Below, piece by piece: positions 24,101 to 34,649 of a stretch of DNA of 64,000 nucleotides. Both the position numbers and the translations under genes were made by a program. The notes under the pieces are model-generated. The model saw only the letters and a list, made by a program, of their open reading frames with translations. It was not told where the DNA came from and did no database searches. The stretch's first letter is position 1. Every line of letters begins with the position of its first letter. This DNA is from Whitmania pigra (lineage: Eukaryota > Annelida > Clitellata > Hirudinida > Haemopidae): assembly GCA_021613335.1 (NCBI GenBank), contig JAJTWR010000047.1, positions 169,314 to 233,313 on the forward strand, written 5' to 3'.

Positions 24101-24825
24101 AATTGTTAACCTTGTTAATATGCTTCAGTTTACTAATTTCATTTTGGGCACTCTATTGAGATATTAAAATATCAAAAATATCATCATGACAACATTCCAC
24201 TATAAAAAAAAATGTTAACCTGTATTTGTAGTTCGTGACTATTCATCAGTTTACTAAGTTCTTCTTGGGCACCCTATTAAGGGTTTAAAATGTCATAAAT
24301 ATTATTCTAGAGTGATAAAAGGTTTAAAATTAACCTTCATCATTTTCAGCTTCAATTTCTGTGAAAATTTTAATTTGTCAATTTTAAAAGTAAAATAAAC
24401 TCAAAAATAAAATCAAAAAAATTATGTTAACCAGCATTTGTAGATTGTGACTATGTTTCAAGTCAGTAATTTCTTCTTGGGCACTCTATTGAGATTTTAA
24501 AAATAAAAAATATCATCATGACAACATTCCACTATAAAAAAATATGTTAACCAGCATTTGTAGATTGTGACTATGTTTCAAGTTAGTAATTTCTTCTTGG
24601 GCACTCTATTGAGATTTTAAAATGTCATAAATATTATTACAGAGTGATGAAAGTTCTAAATTTAACCTTCTTCATTTTAAGCTTTAATTCCTGTGAAAAT
24701 TTTTGTCAATTATAAAAGTAAAATAAACTGTGAGTAAACTGCATTTATTATCAATCTTTCTAAAATTTAAGGTTTATTTGAAATCAGTTTAAAATGTTTA
24801 ACAAATCTTCAAATTATTTACCTCA
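24101..24825. repeat. degenerate tandem repeat, unit about 120 bp
   Basis: TGTTAACC(A/T)G(C/T)ATTTGTAG recurs near 24213, 24425 and 24545. TTCTTGGGCACTCTATTGAG recurs near 24140, 24475 and 24595. Spacings are about 120 bp or near-multiples. The last part (24640-24825) matches 5040-5185. Confidence 0.7.
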
Positions 24826-24834
24826 CATATGAAA

Positions 24835-25328
24835 TCATGATAACTTTTTGAGATCTGGGCACCATAACACATTCTTTTGCCAATTCTTGCAATTAATAAG
24901 ATTGTGAGACAAATCATTAAATTGACCTCCATATTCTGGATCATAAGATCTGTAAGGGTCTCCCCTTGCACATTTGAAACCATTAGGGGTGGGACTACAG
25001 TCATGGTATATGCAAAGGGCATGGCTGGCCATTTATTCATTAAGTATTTTTCATCAGAGATTTCTTTCATGTAGGCGTCTTTGACCGAGGGTGATTGGCT
25101 GAATCCTGTATGAATAGGATGGACGTTTTTTATAATGAAGCTTAAATTCCTCATTGATTTATGGAACATGTTTTGACTTGAAACTAATTTAAAAAATAAT
25201 TTTTTTTCAATCAATTCAGAAAACATAGTCGAGCCCAATCGAAGAGCACCCTCATCCAAACATAAAAAGAGATTGTTATCGACGGGCTGATGTCGACTCG
25301 AATAAGCCAGCATGGCGAAAAGTTCCAT
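24835..25328 (-). pseudogene. possible coding relic, unrecognised
   Basis: Two overlapping frames cover this stretch. One (24798-25328) is long but unremarkable. The other (24835-25032) is cysteine-rich, reading CSPTPNGFKCARGDPYRSY then INCKNWQKNVLWCPDLKKLS and a stop, which looks like the end of a secreted protein. Neither matches a family I know. A short motif FSELIEKK near 25220 resembles FTELIKKH near 31970. It may be a decayed gene fragment or chance. Confidence 0.25.
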
Positions 25329-25621
25329 CGATGTCGCAAGACTTGCGCGTATACCTTAATGTCTTATTATCTTATCATATTTCAGAATTACTCATATTTC
25401 AATATCTTAGTTGTTAGTTCGCTAAGAATACCAGTTTATCCAGTCACGATACCAATAACCACGCATAACACTTGCCTTTTGCTTTGTTTTCACCGCCGCT
25501 GCTCGCAAAGGGGACACCTGTTATTCTCATTACAAAAGATTGAACTTGTTTTCTTATGGGAATAAACATCTGTTTGAGTACCATCATAGCTGCAAAATTG
25601 TCATCACTGTTACTATTAGAA

Positions 25622-26033
25622 TTATTTTATCAACGTTTACTATTACAATACCTTGAGTAGAAAAGACAGATTACGATGAAACACTATCTAATGTTTTGAA
25701 GCCATGGATAAACAAAAATTCAAAGATACTTTGTATCTTGACTTGGTATTTTTAAAATAGCATTCTTCAATTTTAAATAATGTTAAAATCGTTTTAACAG
25801 TTTAAAAACAATTAATAATAACAATATTAAATTTCACTAATTTTACCCAATTACTTTAAAATGTTCGCCAAAGTATGAATTCAATACCATCCTGGGACTT
25901 TTTTTACTGTTAATCATTACGCTTTGTGTTAACTAATAGCATTGTTACTTAGTGATTTACACTAATAATCCAGGTAACAAAATCTACAGAAACTAAGAAT
26001 TTGACTGTCGATTTTTAAAATTAACAGCTCCAA
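25622..26033. repeat. host-segment duplicate A (empty site)
   Basis: About 410 bp running from TTATTTTATCAACGTTTACT to TTAACAGCTCCAA. It is repeated almost exactly as 26167-26221 joined to 31573-31942. In this copy CAGATTACG occurs once (25667-25675), uninterrupted. Confidence 0.93.
25667..25675. other. empty target site of the foldback element
   Basis: CAGATTACG occurs here once, in the same context that holds two copies around the element at 26213-26221 and 31573-31581. It documents the pre-insertion state. Confidence 0.92.
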
Positions 26034-26221
26034 CATTCAACTCAACAACTTTAAACCAATGTTGTAGCTTAATGGATAAAAGGCCGATTGCATCACACGA
26101 ACGAACCAACAAAAAATATATTTCGGAGAAGACAATGTTTGACAGGAGAGAATTACAAATTACTCCATTATTTTTTCAACATTTACTATTACAATACCTT
26201 GAGTAGAAAAGACAGATTACG

Positions 26222-27300
26222 ACTGGAGTAATCGCAGTTTAATATCTATACAGACATTCCTTAGTAAACAAAGATAAACCACGCCCCCCTATTATAATAA
26301 TAAATTATGTATATGTTGAAATAAAATAAAACAAATTATTTCAACACAAAACTTTGTTTAATTCTTAAAAAATTAGTGAAAATTTATAATATATACGTAT
26401 TTGGAATATCTGTCTCATTTAAGATAGTTACAAATAATGAATGTCGCTTTTGTTAAACATTCAAAATGCTATTCCAAAATTAAATTTAATATACTTTTAA
26501 CCATATATATATAAATATTTTAATTTAACAAAATTGTCTCAAATTATAAATATATTTTATATGCTCCCAATATCAATATGTACTCGGAGAGCTATAAAGG
26601 GATTTTTAACCGGGCTAATTAATGAACATTAACAAAAGACAAATAACACAAAAACAGGTTATTTAAACTACACATATAAATGATGCAAGTGTTGAAATAA
26701 TATTGAGCGTCTATAGCCCATCAATATCCATATTGAGAGCTAAAAATAGATTCTGAACATCAAGACTCTTTAAGCCATACAGATAATGAAGTTCAAGCGT
26801 TGAACTAATATTATAATGAGTGCCTCTTTCCTATAGCCCACCAATATCCATATGGCGAGCTAAAAATAGATTCTGAATATCAAGACTCTTTACGCTATAC
26901 AAATAATGAGGCTAGTGTAATATTAATATTATAATGAGCGTCCCTTTTTCCTAGCCCACCAATATCTATATTGAGATCTAAAAATAGATTCTGAATATCA
27001 AGACTCTTTAAGCGATATAGATAATGAGGTTAGTTTGACAAGCTATGAACCAATATTATAATGAGTGCCTCTTTCCTATAGCCCACCAATATCCATATTG
27101 AGAGCTAAAAATAGATTTTGAATATCAAGACTCTTTAAGCCATATAGATAATGAGGCTAGTTTGACAAGCTATGAACAATATTATAATGAGTACCTCTTT
27201 CCTGTAGCCCACCAATATCCATATTGAGAGCTATAAATAGATTCTGAATATCAAGACTCTTTACGCTATACAGATAATGAGGCTAGCTTGAACCAATATT
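26222..27300 (+). repeat. left TIR of the foldback element
   Basis: An outer unique part (about 450 bases) is followed by about five tandem units of 115-130 bp. The units are recognised by ATAGCCCACCAATATCCATA, ATCAAGACTCTTTA and ATAATGAGGCTAG. Its reverse complement matches the right TIR. Confidence 0.93.
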
Positions 27301-29849
27301 GTAAGTCTAAGGTTTACTTCTGAAGAAATTTAATTTATCTTTCTCACAATACTAATCTATTTGTCATCAGACACTTATTTTTCAAGTTATTTACGCTTAA
27401 CAGCTTTGATTCAAATTCGTTTTGTTTTTATGCTACAAACTTGACAGCAGGGTTATGTTGTTACTATACTAATCATTTTGACAGGAATTATATCCCTTGG
27501 GATACAACGTATATTTTTTTGTTTCTTGTCCAGAATTTTTAAATAAACGAATTCAAACAACTAAAAACAATACAAAAATCTTCGGTGAATCAACAAAAGA
27601 CAAATAAAAATTACATTATTGGTTACAAATTTTAATGAACTGCAACAATTGGATTCTTGAAACAAAAATAATTGCTTATTCATTGAAGTAAGTTCTTAGG
27701 AAATGTTTGGGTTGGCAAAAAATGCCTTCGTCCGTAAAATAGCGGACGTTTGCGGAGGAAGGCGATGGGAGACAAAATCTGCAATTTTTACGGACGTCTT
27801 TTATAGACGTCTCCTGCAATATACCGATGATAACTTTCACGTATATATAAAATCCTTTGTATAAAGTTATAAGCAGACATTGTTTTTATAAGCTCTTAGT
27901 TATGCAATGGACTTTCATCAAATAAATAAATATGAGCGCTGCATGCTGATTGGCTCTCGCTACAACTGCTCCGACAACTTGTTATTTGGTTACTCTAACA
28001 TGGCTCTTTGTAAGTGGTTTTTTATATGAAACCATTTAAAATGTCTGATGACGTCATTTTGGAGATGACTAGGACCAGGTACGTTGTCCCCCGACTTTAG
28101 ACTAGATGGAAAAAACATCATCTTGTCATGATTTATGAGGGTTTGGCCTCGTGACTTTTGGCTAGAAGCAAATAAAGGCCTCCTCAGATTGTGCGAGGGT
28201 TTGTCCGCTAAAAAAGCTGAAATGACTAGGATGTGTTGTTGCAAATTCCAATAGTAATGAAAATAACAGTAATAATGAGTAACATCATCCACAAGTATGG
28301 ATGTGTTCATTTCTTTCTGATTTGATCTGTCATTCATCAACTAGTCATTTAATTGCTTTGACCATACCTCCTTTAATGAATAGGTTGTTCAAGGCTGATA
28401 TTTTTTTTGTCGGTTGAATAATACTAGTTATTATTTACATCGTTTTAATAATTTTTTGTTTTGTAGTTAATAATAATAAATTGCATCAACTAACGATTTT
28501 GAGTTTAGGTTACGATTCCTTTTTAATTATGCGGAACGAATAAACGCATTTCAAAGAAATCTTGGAAAAAGTAGGTTTGCTGTCACGGAAAGCTTTTCTT
28601 GTTTTAAAGTCTTTTATGTTAAAAATAATGTATACAATAAACTATATAAAATGTTGAAATTTAGCTTTTAACCAATAATAACCCAGTTATTTCGGTATTT
28701 ATTAGAATTAATAAAAAAAAATAATAATTAGTAATTAATAATTAATGTTTTATTAGATTCTATTGTTCTACGTTATGTTTTAAAAATTTTATTATTTTTA
28801 TTATACACCAGATTATGAAAAATGTCACTAAGATTTACATTACCCACTAGTAGATTTTGAATCTCAGGTCGTGCATGTTTCTCGATTGACTACTTTATGG
28901 TGAATATTTCTCAAACTAATTTGAATTGGAAGGTCAAACTTCAGATTATGGAAGAAAACTTCATTTTCTAATATGCTTAAAAGAATGGGTTCTCTAAAAT
29001 TGGTTGAAGTCGAGATTTTAGGCACTTGTATGTTCTGCAGAACATTTATTATATCTTTCTTAATATAACGTTCAAACGTTTTTTTCTATGATTATAATGT
29101 TAGTTAGATTGTAATTACCTATACTTTTATAAAGTGATTCTTAAACGAAAATGAATGTTTGTTTTAAACACGTTTTTATTAATATCTTGCTAAATATATG
29201 TAGTTAGAAATTCAACTTCAGACATGTTTGTCTCCAAGTCATGGGTGATATTTAATTTTAGTACTTGTACTTTAGAATGTATTATTGAAAGGATTTGAAT
29301 GCAATTTTACCCTAATATATTCATTTCAATATTGTTCACTTTTAAACACACTATACTTTCTATCGCCTATTGATTAGATAAGCTCAACGTAATCGATCTG
29401 ACAAGAAAGATTTAAAGATATAGATTTAATTCTTAGCACGGAATATATGCATTAAAAAATAAAACCTTGGTCTAATCGTAAGTAGACCTTAGGACAAGGG
29501 GTCATTCAAAAAAGCTCGCAAGTGGGGGGGCTTCAAAAGCATACTAAGAATACTGAGAGGGGAGGGCAATTGCTTTTTGCGAAATAAAAACGACATAATT
29601 TATATTTTTATTGATTTTATTTTTATTTCTTAAATATAATTTTATTGATAATTTTGGGACCGTCCATAAAATATGTCACGCTCGAGGGGAGGGGGTAAAC
29701 CTCTATGTAACGTGACACAAATTAAAAATTAAAGTTAAGGTTTTTTGCGGACATCTTTTGTTGACGACCCCCAATGAAAAAAGCGTCCTCAAATTCAAAT
29801 TTTGTGTTTCCCTGCGCCCCAATAGAGATCTGCCGTCATAACTCTGCTC
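27301..29849. other. interior of the foldback element
   Basis: It begins with one degenerate satellite-like unit (CATCAGACACTTATTTTTCA) and 300 bases shared with 12930-13270. The middle is AT-rich. A 116-codon open frame on the minus strand (27990-28340) has no recognisable motif. Near 29661 lies ACCGTCCATAAA followed by ATGTCACGC, a phrase recurrent in invertebrate repeats. No DDE or other transposase signature was found. Confidence 0.6.
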
Positions 29850-31572
29850 ATTGTAATATTAATTCAACATTAGCCACATTATCTGTATAGCGTAAAGAGT
29901 CTTGATATTCAAAATCTATTTATAGCTCTCAATATGGTGGATATTGGTGAGCAATAGGAAAGAGGCACTCATTATAATAGTGGTTCAACGCTTGACAAGC
30001 TAGCCTCATTATCTATATGGCTTAAAGAGTCTTGATATTCAGAATCTATTTTTAGCTCTCAATATGGATATTGGTGGGCTATAGGAAAGAGGCACTCATT
30101 ATAATATTGGTTCATAGCTTGTCAAACTAGCCTCATTATCTATATGGCTTAAAGAGTCTTGATATTCAGAATCTATTTTTAGCTCTCAATATGGATATTG
30201 GTGGGCTATAGGAAAGAGGCACTCATTATAATATTGGTTCATAGCTTGTCAAACTAACCTCATTATCTATATGGCTTAAAGAGTCTTGATATTCAGAATC
30301 TATTTTTAGCTCTCAATATGGATATTGGTTGGCTATGGAAAAGGACCGCTCATTATAATATTAATATTACACTAGCCTCATTATTTGTATAGCGTAAAGA
30401 GTTTTGATATTCAGAATCTATTTTTAGCTCTCAATATGGATATTGGTGGGCTATATGGAAAGAGGCACTCATTATAATATTAGTTCAACGCTTGACAAGC
30501 TAGCCTCATTATCTATATGGCTTAAAGAGTCTTGATATTCAGAATCTATTTTTAGCTCTCAATATAGATATTGGTTGGCTATGGAAAAGGACCGCTCATT
30601 ATAATATTAATATTACACTAGCCTCATTATTTGTATAGCCTAAAGAGTCTTGATATTCAGAATCTTTTTTAGCTCTCAATATGGATATTGGTGGGCTATA
30701 AGAAAGAGGCACTCATTATAATATTGGTTCAACGCTTGACAAGCTAGCCTCATTATCTATATGGCTTAAAGAGTCTTGATATTCAGAATCTATTTTGAGC
30801 TCTCAATATGGATATTGGTGGGCTATATGGAAAGAGGCACTCATTATAATATTAGTTCAACGCTTGACAAGCTAGCCTCATTATCTATATGGCTTAAAGA
30901 GTCTTGATATTCAGAATCTATTTTTAGCTCTCAATATGGATATTGGTGGGCTATAGGAAAGAGGCACTCATTATAATATTGGTTCATAGCTTGACAAGCT
31001 AGCCTCATTATCTATATGGCTTAAAGAGTCTTGATATTCAGAATCTTTTTAGCTCTCAATATGGATATTGGTGGGCTATAGACGCTCAATATTATTTCAA
31101 CACTTGCATCATTTATATGTGTAGTTTAAATAACCTGTTTTTGTGTGTTATTTGTTTTTTGTTAATGTTCATTAATTAGCCCGGTTAAAAATCCCTTTAT
31201 AGCTCTCCGAGTACATATTGATATTGGGAGCATATAAAATATATTTATAATTTGAAACAATTTTGTCAAATTAAAATATTTATATATATACGGTTAAAAG
31301 TAAATTAAATTTAATTTTGGAATAGCATTTTGAATGTTTAACAAAAGCGACATTCATTATGTGTAACTATCTTAAGTGACACAGATATTCTAAATACATA
31401 TATATTATAAATTTTCACTAATTTTTTAATAATTAAACAACGTTTTGTGTTGAAATAATTCGTTTTATTTTATTTCAACATATACATAATTTATTATTAT
31501 AATAGGGGGGCGTGGTTTATCTTTGTTTACTAAGGAATGTCTGTATAGATATTAAACTGCGATTACTCCAGT
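29850..31572 (-). repeat. right TIR of the foldback element
   Basis: About ten tandem units of 115-130 bp, counted by the (A)GCC(T/A)CATTAT phrase near 29875, 30003, 30127, 30255, 30373, 30503, 30618, 30748, 30876 and 31003. An outer part complementary to the left end follows. It has twice as many units as the left arm. Confidence 0.93.
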
Positions 31573-31942
31573 CAGATTACGATAAAACACTATCTAATGT
31601 TTTGAAGCCATGGATAAACAAAAATTCAAAGATACTTTGTATCTTGACTTGGTATTTTTAAAATAGCTTTTTTTTAATTTCAAATAATGTTAAAATCCTT
31701 TTAACAATTTAAAAAACAATTAATAATAACAATATTAAATTTCACTAATTTTACCCAATTACTTTAAAACTTTTCGCCAAAGTGTAAATTCAATAACATC
31801 CTGGGACTTTTTTTACTGTTAATCATTACGTTTTGTGTTAACTAATAGCATTGTTACTTAGTGATTTACACTATTTATCGAGGTAACAAAATCTACAGAA
31901 ACTATGGATTTGACTGCCGATTTTTAAAATTAACAGCTCCAA
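31573..31942. repeat. host-segment duplicate B, right part
   Basis: Continuation of 26167-26221 after the foldback insertion. It resumes at CAGATTACG and runs parallel to 25667-26033 until TTAACAGCTCCAA. Confidence 0.92.
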
Positions 31943-32738
31943 GTTATAATCAATAAATGTTTTTTTATCAATTCAGTAAATACATCCTCTCCTATAAATG
32001 GCATGATACACGTAAATTTCCGTAATTTTGTTCCGTACATAAAAAGGTCTCCGAGGCCGCCGTAGTTTGGAGAACCCTGTTTTAAGTCAAAAAACATGCT
32101 AAATTTATTGATTAAAACGTTTTTAAACAATACTTTTTATTAAATTGAAATTAATTAAATTGCTCATTTGAGATTCAATGTAATTATAAAATTGCTCAGT
32201 GTTACTGCGAATAACATCTCTAAATTGTACAGTTATATGCATTTGTCACATTTGATATGTTGACAAAGTGTGATGGACAAGCAGGTCTATAGCACTTCAA
32301 ACTCGCGCGGGCACAGACGACAATATGCCTGCGTTTTCTTTACTTTAGCTGATTTTTCATTTATTGTCTCAAGTTCTCCAGAGTTTAACTCGAGATTTTG
32401 AATTGCATCCATAATCGGTTTTCTGATTTTGTGTTGACTAAGCATCTCCTAATCAATAGCTGGGTGAGAGACTCCGATAAACAGACGTCGACGCCCGAAG
32501 GTGCCTGTGAAAAAATTGCTCGGAATTGTCAGCTGACAGTAGTTCTTTACTTGACAATACAACAAAGTGCTCTTAAGATGTTTTCAAGTCTCATGGGTTT
32601 ACTATGTTTTTTTTCTCCTTTATTGAGTAGAACAAGAAATAAACAATATAAATATAAAACAGAACAAAATTATGCCCGTTCATGGGTATAGGTTTAGTTG
32701 AAAAAATATTTTGACCGTGCCAGAGAGACACTCGGTGC
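31943..32738. other. no convincing gene
   Basis: A 66-codon minus-strand frame (31930-32130) and a 97-codon plus-strand frame (32398-32691) are present but lack motifs. The plus-strand frame runs into the antisense of the H4 relic flank. Confidence 0.4.
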
Positions 32739-33049
32739 TTAACCTCCAAAGCTTTAAAGAGTGCGACCCTGCCTCTTGAGAGCTTAGACCACGTCCATGG
32801 CCATGACAGTCTTCTCTTGGCATGCTCGGTGTAGGTGACTGCATCTCTGATGACATTCTTGAGGAACACTTTAAGGACGCCCCTAGTTTCTTCGTAAGTG
32901 AGACCAGAAATGCGTTTCATGCCACCACGGCGAGCGAGACGACGAATGGCCGTCTTCGTGATTCCCTGGATGTTGTCCCTAAGGACCTTGCGATGACGTT
33001 TGGCATCACCCTTGCCGAGACCCTTTCCTCCTTTGCTGTGACCTGGCAT
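32739..33049 (-). pseudogene. H4: histone H4 pseudogene
   Basis: Intronless. From ATG 33047-33049 to the terminal TAA at 32739 it spans 311 bases, one short of the normal 312. It reads [13 protein letters not shown] N-terminus, [36 protein letters not shown] and [15 protein letters not shown]. Then one base is lost in the AGA-AAG-ACT stretch and the frame shifts. In the restored register two tyrosine codons have become TAA. Conserved positions are altered (Arg3 to His, Gly13 to Asp, Pro32 to Thr, Glu63 to Lys). Such changes are not tolerated in H4, so this is a dead copy. No canonical histone 3' stem-loop of six-base stem and four-base loop is visible. Confidence 0.93.
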
Positions 33050-33269
33050 GCTTCGTGCAATGTAATTCATCTTTTAAATTTAGAGAATGTTTATTAGCAC
33101 AGAACAGTCAAACAGGATGCTTAGATTAATATTAATATTTGTTGCCAGCGTTTGCAGATCACTGCCAGAACATAATAAATTAGTGTAATCCACAAATAAA
33201 TTGAAATCGAAAAACTCAGAAACAAGACACTAGTCATTAATAAATTTGATTAATAAATTATATAAATTC

Positions 33270-33545
33270 CATATAGTAAATTCTGAACAGATGTTGTCAA
33301 ATATTCTTTCTGTAATAGGATTGTAAAACCATGGAATGCACTACCAAACGAAATAGTGAATTCAAATACAATTTTTCGTTTTAATGCTCTATTACGCGAC
33401 TTTGATTTAAGTCGTTTCTTAACATACACCTGATTATCCTTGCCATTTGGAGCTTGTGTTGTACTTTTTGTTTGTAAATTGTACAGATTTGTATTAGTGG
33501 TCTCAAAGACCCTTCAGATTGATGCTTAATAAATAAATAATGAAT
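33270..33545 (+). pseudogene. LINE 3' terminus
   Basis: Reads RIVKPWNALPNEIVNSNTIF then RFNALLRDFDLSRF, the usual end of a CR1-like RT protein (WN.LP..I....S...FK..L). A short 3' UTR ends in an AATAAATAAATAATGAATAAAA tail. Only the last 60 or so codons remain. Confidence 0.65.
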
Positions 33546-33870
33546 AAAAGTGGACCCAGAATGGAGCCCTGGGGCATGCCACAGGTGACATGTTGAATCG
33601 GTGAAGTTGTGTTCAGAAGGTGGACCAGTTGCATTCTATTTGACAAGTAGCTCCTGAACCATTCCAAAGCGATGCCTGACTCCATAGTAGTCCAATTTTC
33701 TTAAGAGAATGGCGTGATTCGCTAAGTCCAGGAATATGCTGATGGAAAATTTATTTTGATCAATTGATTCTGCAATTTTTTTGTGAAGATGTGTTAGTGA
33801 CCCCTTTGGACTTCAAAATTTTCGCTGTGATTTTGTCAGCAAATTATCAATTGTAGCCTCATCAAATTCT
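33546..33870 (-). pseudogene. LINE reverse-transcriptase fragment
   Basis: On the minus strand it reads WFRSYLSNRMQLVHL and then VTCGMPQGSILGPLLFIIY, RT blocks of a CR1-like LINE. A preceding decayed SISIFLDLA-like block is also present. It stops before the catalytic DD. It abuts the oppositely oriented 3' terminus at 33545. Confidence 0.75.
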
Positions 33871-34109
33871 TTGCATGTTGAATTCTTTCTCGACATTTTA
33901 CAAGGGAAAAAACGCAAAAAACCCAGTGGAAATGAAAATGTAAGCACTGGCGAAAAACGATGACAAGTTCAACGATATTAATTTTATCAAGTTTTTTTTA
34001 AGAAGAACAGTAGAATAAACAAAATTAATAGTGAGCCACAACATTTGATCTTTCCGCTCGGCTGCTTGATGTAAACTAGAGACTGCGCCAAAAGTTGACA
34101 TTTTGTCAT

Positions 34110-34640
34110 CCAGAAATTAATTATTTATTTTTTCCTTCTACATTCAAAACTGATATTTGTCTGAATTGATTCAGATCATTGTAGTCTTTCTCCTCTGGAA
34201 TGTAGATGCCCTCTGCCTTTATCCATACCTCGTCGATTGGGCCCTGGGGCTGATTGATTTCTTGCTTTCCTCACAATTCCTATCACCTCCTTGCCAAACA
34301 AAAGGTCGACAAAGGCAACGCCAGGATGTCAGCCATTTTCTGTAGAGACTCATGGCAGAGGGCATCACTGTATGTTTTGAGTAAATGTTCCTCCAACTTG
34401 TTTTGCTCTACAGAAAGTTCTCCTGATTTCAGAGGGCCTGGTAGCGATCTGCTGTAGAGCTAAAAAAGCTCCTCATAGCTCTCCTCCCCTCATATTTCCT
34501 CTGTCTCACTCTGCACGGCGCAAGTTCTTCACTTGTTTCTTCATGTCCTCCCATAGGATGGAGAGTCCTCTATCGTCTTCTTTGGCCACTTTCCGCCAAG
34601 GGTGAAGCGCTTTCTTTTCTTTTTTGGTACATTAATCTTA
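34110..34640 (-). pseudogene. RLE-type LINE fragment, same family as 54995-57005
   Basis: The minus strand reads LEEHLLKTYSDALCHESLQK, IVRKARNQSAPGPN and, in shifted frame, IKAEGIYIPEE with NDLNQFRQISVLNVEGK. These match in order the element at 55 kb (LEEHLTNTYRDSLRH, VIRKARNRST and VYIPKERD). It is an internal piece with stops, before the catalytic RT motifs. Confidence 0.75.
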
Positions 34641-34649
34641 GATTAATTT

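Larger units (their letters stand above)
26222..31572. mobile_element. 5351-bp foldback DNA transposon with giant minisatellite-bearing TIRs
   Basis: Both ends read ACTGGAGTAATCGCAGTTTA inward and stay complementary for hundreds of bases. A 9-bp direct duplication CAGATTACG flanks it (26213-26221 and 31573-31581), and the unfilled paralogue at 25667 has one copy. Left arm runs to about 27300, right arm from about 29850. Each arm contains tandem units of 115-130 bp. Nine-base duplications and long TIRs suggest a Mutator-like or Foldback group, but no transposase is recognisable in the middle, so it is probably non-autonomous. Confidence 0.93.

Noticed and set aside
27990..28340. 116-codon minus-strand frame inside the foldback element as a possible transposase
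   Set aside because: No catalytic pattern, no repeated conservation evidence, and length is far below any transposase.
32715..32740. Hairpin after the H4 relic as a histone mRNA 3' stem-loop
   Set aside because: The stem is bulged with a five-base loop, unlike the strict six-base stem and four-base loop of histone mRNAs.
34157..34457. Plus-strand open frames at 34.2-34.4 kb
   Set aside because: The minus strand here encodes a recognisable RLE-LINE fragment, so these are antisense.
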